Source of the DNA: Acidobacteriota bacterium
Lineage (GTDB): Bacteria; Acidobacteriota; Terriglobia; Bryobacterales; Bryobacteraceae
NCBI GenBank assembly: GCA_016871135.1
Contig: VFZQ01000123.1
Coordinates: 1 to 10,212 of the forward strand
Direction: 5' to 3'
DNA length: 10,212 bases
Position 1 is the first letter of the stretch. The number at the start of each line of letters is the position of its first letter. Of the stretch, positions 1 to 6,409 are shown one piece after another. The notes below the pieces were generated by a model that did no database searches, was not told the origin of the DNA, and was given only the letters and a program-made list of their open reading frames with translations. Made by a program: the position numbers and the translations under genes.

Positions 1-164
1 CTATCACTTACGACGATCGCACCATCATCGACATAGAACGCCGACTGCGGTCCATCATTCACATGCCATCCGGCCAGCGACCGCCCATCAAACACCGGCG
101 TAAACCCCGCCTCACTCTGTGCGGTGAGCGCGAGGGCAGAACAAAGAAACGTTCGTCGTTCCAT
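1..164 (-). CDS. Exported DUF1080 (3-keto-disaccharide hydrolase-like) protein, 5' part only
   Basis: Reading the minus strand from the ATG at 164-162 gives 54 open codons that run off the left edge, so only the N-terminus is visible. It begins MERRTFLCSALALTAQ, a short Tat-like leader (Arg-Arg at residues 3-4, then a hydrophobic stretch) with likely cleavage near residues 15-19. The mature start reads GFTPVFDGRSLAGWHV and then FYVDDGAIVVSD. This closely resembles the opening strands of the DUF1080 family, where the typical pattern is F-x-P-L-F-[ND]-G-x-x-L-x-G-W followed by a VxDGxLV strand. DUF1080 domains are exported beta-sandwich proteins, common in Acidobacteria and Planctomycetes, and some are reported to act as 3-keto-disaccharide hydrolases. 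No strong ribosome binding site precedes the start, but the leader makes this ATG convincing. The gene lies downstream of the metY hairpin on the same strand, so it probably has its own promoter in 165-267. Substrate is unknown. Confidence 0.8.
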   Translation of the reverse strand, partial: MERRTFLCSALALTAQSEAGFTPVFDGRSLAGWHVNDGPQSAFYVDDGAIVVSD

Positions 165-175
165 AACCCAGCATG

Positions 176-243
176 GTAACGCGTGATCGGTCTGGCTCGT
201 TACGCCGCGGACGTTGATTTCGTGTTCGGGGACTCTCCGTTAC
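176..243 (-). promoter_or_regulatory. Possible control region of the DUF1080 gene with three GTAACG hexamers
   Basis: Between the hairpin and the DUF1080 start, the hexamer GTAACG occurs twice on the minus strand (243-238 and 203-198) and once inverted (CGTTAC on the minus strand, 181-176). The 5' ends are spaced 40 and 22 bp apart, roughly whole helical turns. No convincing -35/-10 pair was found by eye here. The region must contain the promoter if the hairpin at 268-311 terminates upstream transcription. Calling the hexamers an operator is a weak inference; three copies of a 6-mer in about 100 bp could be chance. Confidence 0.2.
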
Positions 244-267
244 AAACTGTCGATCCTGTTCGGCACA

Positions 268-311
268 CAACAACACGGCCTTCCGGGATCGACCGGAAGG
301 CCGTGTTGTTG
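268..311 (-). terminator. Perfect 19-bp stem hairpin after metY
   Basis: Bases 268-286 and 293-311 are exact reverse complements (19 of 19) enclosing a 6-nt loop, GATCGA on the plus strand. The hairpin begins 9 bases beyond the metY stop codon on the minus strand, and no gene overlaps it. Position and strength point to a transcription terminator for the four-gene minus-strand operon. There is no proper U-run after the stem; on the minus strand the 3' arm ends in a G/U-rich GTGTTGTTG and continues TGTGCC. It may therefore act as a U-poor terminator or as a 3'-end stabiliser that blocks exonucleases. Confidence 0.7.
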
Positions 312-320
312 AGAGTCAGA

Positions 321-1616
321 TTAGCCTTGACTGGCGGCTAAGGCTTGGTCGAGGTCCCAGAGGATGTCTTCGATATCCTCGATGCCGATGGAGAGGCGGA
401 TCATGTCGGGCTCGACACCAGCGGCGGTTTGCTGCTCGGGGCTGAGCTGTTGATGGGTCGTCGAGGCAGGGTGGATCACCAGGCTGCGGGCGTCACCGAC
501 GTTGGCAAGGTGTGAGAAGAGCTTGAGTGAGTCGACGAACTTCTTGCCCGCATCGTAGCCGCCAGCGATACCGAAACTGAAGACCGAGCCCGGGCCCTTG
601 GGCATGTACTTTTGCGCGAGGGCGTTGTAAGGGCTCGATTTGAGGGCCGGGAATTTCACCCACTTCACCGATTTGTGCGATTCGAGGTGTGCGGCAACCG
701 CCTTCGCATTCGACGTGTGGCGGTCCATGCGCGGCCCAAGCGTTTCGATGCCTTGCAAGAAGAGGAACGAGTTGAACGGCGACAGGCACGGGCCAAGATC
801 GCGGAGGCCTTCGACGCGCGCTCGGAGAATGAACGCAAGCGCGTTAAGCGGCTCGGGTAGTTCGCTGAAGACGAGACCGTGATAAGCCGGCGAGGGTTTG
901 TTCAACAGACTGTGGGACGACTTGGCGTAGTTGAAATTGCCCGCGTCGACGATGATGCCGCCGATGGAGTTGCCATGACCGCCGATGAACTTGGTGAGCG
1001 AGTGAACAACGATGTTGGCGCCGTGTTCGATCGGCCGGCACAAGTAGGGCGAGGCAAAGGTGTTGTCGATGACAAGCGGGACGTTGGCTTCCTTGGCGAT
1101 TGCGGCGACAGCGGCGATATCGAGGATGTTGCCACGCGGATTGGAGATCGTCTCGCCATAGATGAGCTTGGTCTTGGGCGTGAGCGCCTTGCGGAAGCTA
1201 GAGATGTCGTCGGGATCGACGAAGGTGACGTCGATTCCCATTCGGCGAAAGGAGACGTCGAATTGTGTGTATGTACCGCCGTAGAGAGTGCTGGCGGCGA
1301 CGATGTGGTCGCCGGGTTCGCAGAGGCTGTTAACGGTGATGAATTGCGCGGCCTGGCCGGAGGACATCGCGAGAGCGGCGGCGCCGCCTTCGAGCGACGC
1401 GACGCGCTGTTCCAGCACGTCGGTGGTGGGGTTCATGATGCGCGTGTAGATGTTGCCGAACTCTTTCAGGGCGAAGAGATTGGCGGCGTGATCGGAGTCG
1501 TTGAAGGTAAACGACGTGGTCTGGAAGATCGGCACGGCGCGGGCATTCATCGCCGACTTGGGATCGTATCCGTGATGGAGGGAACGAGTGTTGAAGCCTA
1601 GGGTGCGGTCTGACAT
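321..1616 (-). CDS. metY: O-acetyl-L-homoserine sulfhydrylase (PLP-dependent), MetY
   Basis: This 431-residue protein has the usual length and layout of O-acetylhomoserine sulfhydrylases of the Cys/Met-metabolism PLP family. These cytoplasmic enzymes make homocysteine from O-acetylhomoserine and sulfide, the direct sulfhydrylation route to methionine. Visible hallmarks are the N-terminal LGFNTRSLHHGYDP segment, YTRIMNPT at 57-64 (phosphate-binding Tyr58 and Arg60 from the partner subunit), SSGQAA at 85-90, LYGGTY with the ring-stacking Tyr112, DNTFASPY at 184-191, and HSLTKFIGGHG with the Schiff-base Lys209. The C-terminal part carries LVIHPASTTHQQ and an RLSIGIE motif with the substrate-carboxylate Arg407. 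I prefer the ATG at 1616, because homologues begin near MSDRxLGFxTR. A GTG six codons upstream (1634) would overlap the preceding gene. The chosen start lies 5 nt after the upstream stop, so translation is probably coupled. It is the last gene before the hairpin at 268-311. No SAM riboswitch-like leader is possible at this internal position. A cystathionine synthase or lyase is less likely given the length. Confidence 0.93.
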   Translation of the reverse strand: MSDRTLGFNTRSLHHGYDPKSAMNARAVPIFQTTSFTFNDSDHAANLFALKEFGNIYTRIMNPTTDVLEQRVASLEGGAAALAMSSGQAAQFITVNSLCEPGDHIVAASTLYGGTYTQFDVSFRRMGIDVTFVDPDDISSFRKALTPKTKLIYGETISNPRGNILDIAAVAAIAKEANVPLVIDNTFASPYLCRPIEHGANIVVHSLTKFIGGHGNSIGGIIVDAGNFNYAKSSHSLLNKPSPAYHGLVFSELPEPLNALAFILRARVEGLRDLGPCLSPFNSFLFLQGIETLGPRMDRHTSNAKAVAAHLESHKSVKWVKFPALKSSPYNALAQKYMPKGPGSVFSFGIAGGYDAGKKFVDSLKLFSHLANVGDARSLVIHPASTTHQQLSPEQQTAAGVEPDMIRLSIGIEDIEDILWDLDQALAASQG

Positions 1617-1621
1617 AGGGA

Positions 1622-2653
1622 CTATTGTAACCACCTGTCAAGGTTTTCGGCGACGAAGGCGTCGTCGCTCAAATGCGGGTAGGCGCGGTAGACACGGTCG
1701 ATCTCATCCAGTTGGCCGGGGCCGAGGGACTCGGCGGGGTCAAGGGTGCGGAGGTTCGTCAGCAGGCCTTGCCGGCGCAGCACTTCGTGGATGCCAGGGA
1801 TGCAGCCGTGAAAATTGTTGGCAGCGTCGAGGAAGGCGGCGTTGGAGTCGGTGACTTCGATGGCGAGTTGGAGGAGGTCGTTGGTGGGCTCGGCGGTTTG
1901 GAGTTGCGCGTGGAGTTCGACAGCGCGGCGCGTCCAGACGGCCCAGTGGCCGAGGAGGCCGCCTTTGATGCGGACGGTTTTGCCGGCGAAGCGGTGTGGG
2001 GTGAGGAGATCGAGGACAATGTTGTCATCGTTACCCGTGTAGAGGGTGATGTCGTCGCGGCCGGATTCGGCGATGGCTCTTACGACGTCGATGGTCTGGT
2101 AGCGATTGAAGGGGGCCATCTTGATGCCGATGACGTTGTCGATTTCGGCGAACTTCCGCCAGAAGTCGTATGGCAGGACGCGGCCGCCAACGGCAGGCTG
2201 CAAGTAAAAGCCGACTACGGGGATGATTTCGGCGATGGCGCGCACGTGTTCTATTTCGTTGGCGGTAATGGCGGCCATGCTGAGGAGCGCGGCGTCGTAA
2301 CCGAGTTCCTTGGCGAGGGTGGCTTCGCGGATGGCTTGTTTCGTAGGGCCGCAGACGCCGGCGATGGCGATGACGGGTTCGCCGGAGGTACCGGTTGGGG
2401 AAGGTGCGCTCCCTCGCGGTCGCGCCTCTGTGAGCGCGAGCGCGAGGACGGGTTCGAGGAGGCCGCAATCGCGGATTGCGAATTGCGTGCTGTGGACGGC
2501 GACGGCGAGTCCGCCGACGCCGGCGTCAAGGTAGTAACGAGTCAGGGCGCGCTGGCGGCGTTCGTCGAACTTGCCGTCATTTGTGAGTGCGAGCGGGTGG
2601 GCAGGGATGACCGTGCCGCGATGGAAGCGTTCGAGAGCTCTAGAATTTGCCAT
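1622..2653 (-). CDS. Divergent DapA-family (dihydrodipicolinate synthase/N-acetylneuraminate lyase) protein
   Basis: This 343-residue protein reads as a TIM-barrel class I aldolase of the DapA family, somewhat longer than the usual 290-310 residues. Supporting features are the opening GTVIPAHPLAL (13-23), the Tyr strand VVGFYLQPAVGG with Tyr150, and the Schiff-base strand IGIKMAPF with Lys178, which corresponds to the GIK-x-[AS] of the family. The family's GTTGE motif, which positions the pyruvyl carboxylate, is not present: the equivalent stretch reads AVHSTQF (residues 52-58). It is therefore probably not lysine-pathway dihydrodipicolinate synthase, but an aldolase or dehydratase for another keto- or sugar-acid. 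Residues about 76-92 form a Pro/Gly/Ser-rich insertion encoded by a REP-like sequence (see 2403-2446). The ATG at 2653 overlaps the end of the upstream epimerase-like gene by 14 bp and has no clear ribosome binding site, suggesting coupled translation. The substrate is not identifiable from the sequence. Confidence 0.8.
   Translation of the reverse strand: MANSRALERFHRGTVIPAHPLALTNDGKFDERRQRALTRYYLDAGVGGLAVAVHSTQFAIRDCGLLEPVLALALTEARPRGSAPSPTGTSGEPVIAIAGVCGPTKQAIREATLAKELGYDAALLSMAAITANEIEHVRAIAEIIPVVGFYLQPAVGGRVLPYDFWRKFAEIDNVIGIKMAPFNRYQTIDVVRAIAESGRDDITLYTGNDDNIVLDLLTPHRFAGKTVRIKGGLLGHWAVWTRRAVELHAQLQTAEPTNDLLQLAIEVTDSNAAFLDAANNFHGCIPGIHEVLRRQGLLTNLRTLDPAESLGPGQLDEIDRVYRAYPHLSDDAFVAENLDRWLQ
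2403..2446. repeat. REP-like palindromic element inside the DapA-family gene
   Basis: Bases 2413-2425 and 2434-2446 form an inverted repeat with 12 of 13 matches around an 8-nt loop. The adjoining stretch 2403-2431 reads on the minus strand as an ACAGAG...GCGACCGCGAGGGAGCG-type sequence. From memory this resembles a short dispersed repeat seen in Solibacter-like acidobacterial genomes (GAGCCGCGACCGTGAGGGAGC-type); that resemblance was not checked against data. The element is read in frame and encodes about residues 70-84 of the host protein (LALALTE, then ARPRGSAP). No second copy was found in this window. Confidence 0.5.
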
Positions 2654-3650
2654 CGCGCGTATCGAAGTGAGTGGGCTTGCCGAGTGTTGCGCCGCCCATG
2701 CCGATCCAGCGGGCGGTCCACTCGATCATCTGGTGCGGCGTGACAGTTGGGTAGCCGAACATGCGGTGGCAGCGCTGCGCGTTGTTGAGAAGCGCGTCGT
2801 TGGATTCAGCGCCGGTGAACTCGGGCTTGACGCCGAAGTGCGCGCCGAACGATTCCGCAACGGCTCGGACGCTGAGCGTTTCGGGTCCGGTGAGATTGAT
2901 GACGAACGCGGGCGACGTGGCGTGCGGGAAGGCGCGGAGGGCGACCGAGTTAGCGTCGCCTTGCCAGATGACGTTGACGGCGCCCATTGAAACGTCGACA
3001 GGCTTGCGTTCGAAGACGCGCGTACCGATGTCGAGCAGGACGCCGTAGCGGAGATCGATGGCGTAATTCAGACGAAGCAGCGCTGTCGGCGTGCCGTTGC
3101 GGCGCGAGTGGTAGTCGTAAATGCGCTCGCGACCGAGGCCGGTCCAGGCGTATTCGCCAACGGGCGAGAGGCTATCGCTCTCCGTCGCACCGCCGCGAGC
3201 GACTGGCGTAAAGGCGTAGACGTTGCCACTGGAGAAGGCGACGATTTTCGAAGACTTGTATCGTTCGCATACGAGGCCGGGCGCGAATACATTCATTGCC
3301 CAGGTGAGCGTGGGGTCTTCGGTGGAACCGAACTTGCGGCCGAACATGCAGAGGACGTTGGGGGCGTCGGGCAGGCGGTTGAGTTGCGCGGCGTCGAGGA
3401 GGTCAGCGGTGCGGCATTCGATGCCCGCTTGTTCGAGGCGTTCTTTCAGGCCGGGTTCCGAAAAGCGCGCGACGGCGATGATGCGCTGTCCGGGCGCGGC
3501 TGCGCGTTTGGCGCGGAGAGCGAGCGTGGGACCCATCTTGCCGCCAACGCCGAGGATGAGGAGATCGCCGGCAAGCGCGGCCATGGCGGCGCGGTCAAAG
3601 TCGCTGGGACGAGAGAGAAGCTCTTCGAGTTCGGCGATTGTGCGGATCAT
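2640..3650 (-). CDS. Atypical NAD(P)-binding epimerase/dehydratase (extended SDR family)
   Basis: The 336-residue protein starts at the ATG 3650-3648, which overlaps the upstream stop as ATGA. An N-terminal helix (about 1-28) leads into LLILGVGGKMG (30-40), a Rossmann GxxGxxG dinucleotide site (Gly34, Gly37, Gly40). It is followed by IIAVARFS (57-64) at the end of beta 2 and TADLLD (81-86) for the D-x-x-D position. VAFSSGNVY (137-145) supplies the catalytic Ser strand. The expected YxxxK motif reads YAWTG from Tyr167, so the Tyr is kept but Gly171 replaces the usual Lys. The C-terminal part, with FVINLTGPETLSV (249-261), matches the substrate-binding lobe of NAD-dependent epimerase/dehydratases. 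The reaction is unknown. The altered catalytic motif suggests changed chemistry or a non-catalytic role. It overlaps the DapA-family gene by 14 bp, so the two probably act on the same compound. A longer reading frame back to 3971 is rejected because it overlaps the adenosine-specific kinase gene almost entirely. Confidence 0.8.
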   Translation of the reverse strand: MIRTIAELEELLSRPSDFDRAAMAALAGDLLILGVGGKMGPTLALRAKRAAAPGQRIIAVARFSEPGLKERLEQAGIECRTADLLDAAQLNRLPDAPNVLCMFGRKFGSTEDPTLTWAMNVFAPGLVCERYKSSKIVAFSSGNVYAFTPVARGGATESDSLSPVGEYAWTGLGRERIYDYHSRRNGTPTALLRLNYAIDLRYGVLLDIGTRVFERKPVDVSMGAVNVIWQGDANSVALRAFPHATSPAFVINLTGPETLSVRAVAESFGAHFGVKPEFTGAESNDALLNNAQRCHRMFGYPTVTPHQMIEWTARWIGMGGATLGKPTHFDTRDGKF

Positions 3651-4129
3651 CTCTTGTAACCGATCTTGCGGAGGAATTCTTTGCGCTCGACGACATCCTG
3701 AGCGGTTTCGACGCCACGCGGTTTGGAGCCATCGATGACGCCCATGATGCCGCGGCCGAGGCCTGTCGTGGCGATCACTACTTCGACCGGATTGGCGGTG
3801 GCGCAGAAGATATTGCAGACCTCGGGCACGTCCTTGATGCGACCGAGCAGGTTGATGGGGAAGCCGTTCTTCATGACGACGATGAAGGTGTGGCCGCAGC
3901 CGATGGTCTGCATGTTTTCGATGGCGCACTTTATTAGCGCGTCGTCGTTGCCGTCGGCGCGTGTGAGGCAAGGGCCGCTGGCTTCATTGAAGGCGACGCC
4001 GAACTTGATCGTTGGATTCGTGTTGACGATCGCTTCGTAGATGTCTTCGACCGTCTTGATGAAATGCGATTGGCCGAGGATGATGTTGCAGTCCTGCGGG
4101 ATGGTTACGGAAACGTTGGAGAAGACCAT
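3647..4129 (-). CDS. Adenosine-specific kinase family protein (PF04008-type)
   Basis: This 160-residue protein matches, from memory, the small 'adenosine-specific kinase' family (formerly DUF355), known mostly from archaea and scattered bacteria. The family name rests on structural work showing adenosine/AMP binding; the physiological reaction is poorly established. Recognisable conserved blocks are GQSHFIKTVEDIYEA (19-33), IKFGVAFNEASG (41-52), GCGHTFIVVMKNGFP (77-91), CNIFCATANPVEVVIA (105-120) and GLGRGIMGVIDG (123-134). The Gly-rich last block is the best candidate for a nucleotide-binding loop. There is no signal peptide or membrane segment, so it is cytoplasmic. It is the first gene of the minus-strand operon, and its TGA overlaps the next ATG by 4 bp. 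Its ATG directly abuts the preferred GTG of divergent ribonuclease R. An AGGTAGAG stretch about 6 nt before the ATG could serve as ribosome binding site, but the predicted transcript start falls inside or very near it. Confidence 0.85.
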   Translation of the reverse strand: MVFSNVSVTIPQDCNIILGQSHFIKTVEDIYEAIVNTNPTIKFGVAFNEASGPCLTRADGNDDALIKCAIENMQTIGCGHTFIVVMKNGFPINLLGRIKDVPEVCNIFCATANPVEVVIATTGLGRGIMGVIDGSKPRGVETAQDVVERKEFLRKIGYKR

Positions 4130-4132
4130 GTG
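4118..4132 (+). promoter_or_regulatory. Ribosome binding site and GTG start deciding the rnr N-terminus
   Basis: GGAG at 4118-4121 stands 8 nt before the GTG at 4130-4132, which is in frame with ribonuclease R. This is the best Shine-Dalgarno/start pairing available. Farther upstream the frame runs deep into the opposite-strand gene. Downstream options are TTG at 4160 (a weak GGG 7 nt upstream) and TTG at 4196 (no site). Confidence 0.5.
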
Positions 4133-6409
4133 AGACTCTACCTAGTATCGGGTTTCGATTTGCCAGACTCAACTTTCCTTTCCGATCGTGACATTTTGAA
4201 TCGCATCCGGCGGATGCCGCATGCCAAGGCCAGCTTTAAGAATTTGGTGCGGGAACTTGGTGCGCATGGTGCGCAGCGGGACCTGCTGGAAGACGCGTTG
4301 TATCGGATGGCTGCGGCGGGAGAGTTGGTCGAATACCGGTCGGGACATTTCGTTGCGTCGTCTCATTCGCGCGAATTTGTTGTCGGGAGATTGAGCGTGC
4401 ATCGCGATGGATACGGCTTTGTGATTCCGCTGCAGCGCATCGAAGGCGTGCAGGGCGATATCTTCATTCCCGCGGCGAATGCGTCGCAGGCGATGCATGG
4501 CGACCGCGTGCTGGCGCATGTGAAATGGATCGGGCCGGACGGCAAGGCAGAGGGCGAGATCGTGCGGATACTGTCCCGCGCGCACGCGACGGTGGTCGGC
4601 GAGTTTCGCGTAAGGCGGCGCGGCAATTGGGTGAAGCCGCACGACGACCGCATTCAGAATTGGATTTTCATTCCGGACGGCATGGAGCGGCCGGCGAAGG
4701 CGAAGACGCTGGATCGGGTCGGTGTTGTCGAGCGCGAGTACGACGATCTCGATGGCTTGATCGTCAACGTCGAGATTCTGGAATTTCCCGCAAATGGCGA
4801 AGATGGAGTGGGACGCGTTGTCGAGATACTCGGCGCGCCGGACGATTTCGGCGTCGATGTGGAAGTGATGATTCGCAAGCATCATCTGCCGCATCAGTTT
4901 CCCGAAGACGTGATTGAAGAGGCTGGCAACGTATCGCGGGCGATTCCGCCGGGGCGGGAGGATTTTCGCGACCTACCGATTATTACGATCGACGGCGAGA
5001 CGGCGCGCGACTTCGACGATGCGGTGTATGTGGAACAGCTTCCGAATGGGAACTGGCAGCTCGATGTGCATATTGCCGATGTGAGCCACTATGTGAAGCC
5101 GGGATCGGCGATCGATCGCGAGGCGCTGCGGCGGGGGACGAGCGTGTATTTTCCCGATCGCGCGGTGCCGATGTTGCCGCATGAGTTGTCGACCGATATC
5201 TGTTCACTGCGGCCGGATGAGGACCGGCTGGTGATGTCGGCGTTGATGGAGATCGATAATGCCGGCGATATCGTGGCGCAGTCGTTTTGCAGAGGCGTGA
5301 TTCGGTCGTCGGCGCGAAAGACGTACACGCAGGTGGCGGTGGAAGTGGAGACCGATGAGCGACTGGGGAAGATGCGCGAGTTGGCGCTCATTCTGAATCG
5401 CAAGCGGGTGAAGCGCGGGTCAATCGATTTCGATTTGCCGGAACCGCTGATTGAGTTCGACGCGAATGGCTTCATGGTTGGCGTCACGCGCGCGCCGCGC
5501 AATATCGCGCATCGGATTATCGAAGAGTTCATGCTGGCGGCGAACGAAGCAGTGGCGGCGCATATCGCCAACGCCGGCACGCCGTGCGTGTATCGGATTC
5601 ACGAAACGCCGGACATCAAGAAGGTTCACGACTTCGAGGAGATTGCGTCACAGTTTGGGTATACGCTGGCGTTCGCGCAATTGCCGGTGAAGAAGTTCGG
5701 AATGGTGAATAATCGGCGCGATGGAAGAAAAGAGCGGCGCGACTTGGTGATGGCCGATGAACGCGCAACGGTGACGAGCCGGCAGTATCAGAAGCTGATC
5801 GGGAAGATCGAGGGGACACCGGAAGAGAGGATTCTGAGTTTCCTGATGCTGCGGTCGTTGAAGCAGGCGCGGTATTCGCACGAGAATCAGGGCCACTTCG
5901 CGCTGGCGGCGGATACCTACACGCACTTCACTTCGCCGATTCGGCGGTATCCGGATTTGATGGTGCATCGCGTGCTGGGAAGGCTGATCGACGGCGAAGC
6001 GCCCGAGTGGACCGAGGAGCAGATGGAGGAGATCGGCACGGACACGTCGTTTACCGAGCGCCGCGCGGCGGAGGCCGAACGCGAGTTGGTGGAATGGAAA
6101 AAGGTCAAATTCATGATCGAACGCGTGGGCGAGGAGTTCGACGCGATGATCATTTCGGCGACGAAGTTTGGGTTGTTTGTGGAGCTTGAACAACTCTTCG
6201 TCGAGGGATTGATTCCGATCGACAATCTGCCGGGCGACCGGTATCGATTTATGGACACGGCGCGGAAGGTGATCGGCGAGCGAACGCGGCGTGAGTTCAA
6301 GATCGGCGAGCGGCTGCGAGTGGTGTTGGAGCGCGTGGACTCGAATGCAAAGACTTTGCAGTTTGGTGTTTGGGAAGCGCCGGTGAAGAAAAAATCAAAG
6401 CGGCGGTGA
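4130..6409 (+). CDS. rnr: Ribonuclease R (3'-5' exoribonuclease)
   Basis: The 759-residue protein has the full RNase R layout. It has an N-terminal winged-helix-like part (about 18-75), a first cold-shock domain (VVGRLSVHRDGYGFVIP, 84-100, on to about 132), a second OB part (about 153-233), the RNB catalytic domain (about 280-615) and a C-terminal S1 domain (about 667-748) with a short basic tail, KKKSKRR. The active site reads TIDGETARDFDDA with Asp288, Asp294, Asp296 and Asp297, the same spacing as Asp272/278/280/281 of the E. coli enzyme, so it should be active. The RNB family signature is seen at 589-614, including FTSPIRRYPDLMVH. It degrades structured RNA processively in the cytoplasm and works in mRNA, rRNA and tmRNA-linked quality control. 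Residues about 519-550 hold a basic segment (VNNRRDGRKERRD) absent from the E. coli protein. Start choice: GTG 4130 is preferred and TTG 4160 is possible; family similarity is clear only from LSDRDILNRI (17-26) on. The 3' end overlaps the amidase gene by 15 bp. Confidence 0.95.
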   Translation: MRLYLVSGFDLPDSTFLSDRDILNRIRRMPHAKASFKNLVRELGAHGAQRDLLEDALYRMAAAGELVEYRSGHFVASSHSREFVVGRLSVHRDGYGFVIPLQRIEGVQGDIFIPAANASQAMHGDRVLAHVKWIGPDGKAEGEIVRILSRAHATVVGEFRVRRRGNWVKPHDDRIQNWIFIPDGMERPAKAKTLDRVGVVEREYDDLDGLIVNVEILEFPANGEDGVGRVVEILGAPDDFGVDVEVMIRKHHLPHQFPEDVIEEAGNVSRAIPPGREDFRDLPIITIDGETARDFDDAVYVEQLPNGNWQLDVHIADVSHYVKPGSAIDREALRRGTSVYFPDRAVPMLPHELSTDICSLRPDEDRLVMSALMEIDNAGDIVAQSFCRGVIRSSARKTYTQVAVEVETDERLGKMRELALILNRKRVKRGSIDFDLPEPLIEFDANGFMVGVTRAPRNIAHRIIEEFMLAANEAVAAHIANAGTPCVYRIHETPDIKKVHDFEEIASQFGYTLAFAQLPVKKFGMVNNRRDGRKERRDLVMADERATVTSRQYQKLIGKIEGTPEERILSFLMLRSLKQARYSHENQGHFALAADTYTHFTSPIRRYPDLMVHRVLGRLIDGEAPEWTEEQMEEIGTDTSFTERRAAEAERELVEWKKVKFMIERVGEEFDAMIISATKFGLFVELEQLFVEGLIPIDNLPGDRYRFMDTARKVIGERTRREFKIGERLRVVLERVDSNAKTLQFGVWEAPVKKKSKRR
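4144..4172 (-). promoter_or_regulatory. Sigma70-like promoter for the adenosine-kinase/metY operon
   Basis: On the minus strand TTGAGT (4172-4167) is separated by exactly 17 bp from GATACT (4149-4144); each matches 4 of 6 consensus positions. Transcription would begin around 4137-4138, giving a leader of only about 8 nt before the ATG at 4129. The whole element lies within the first codons of ribonuclease R if that gene starts at 4130. Found by eye only. Confidence 0.45.

Noticed and set aside
879..1601. 240-codon plus-strand open frame opposite metY
   Set aside because: It lies wholly antisense to an intact metY and has the Gly/Val/Asp composition expected of a complementary frame; no motif or ribosome binding site was seen.
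1673..2743. 356-codon plus-strand open frame opposite the DapA-family gene
   Set aside because: It is antisense to a protein with clear family motifs. Its product is Gly/Asp/Val-rich with no recognisable domain, typical of the complementary frame of GC-rich coding DNA.
2640..3971. 443-codon version of the epimerase-like gene starting at 3971
   Set aside because: The extra 107 codons are Arg/His-rich and run out of frame through the adenosine-specific kinase gene. The ATG at 3650, in an ATGA overlap just before the Rossmann domain, is the natural start.
4064..4129. Extension of ribonuclease R upstream to the ATG at 4064
   Set aside because: It would overlap 66 bp of the divergent kinase gene and adds residues with no similarity to RNase R. 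The GTG at 4130 has a better-placed GGAG.
4169..4894. 241-codon minus-strand open frame inside rnr
   Set aside because: It is antisense to the RNase R cold-shock domains. Its His/Arg-rich product has no recognisable family.
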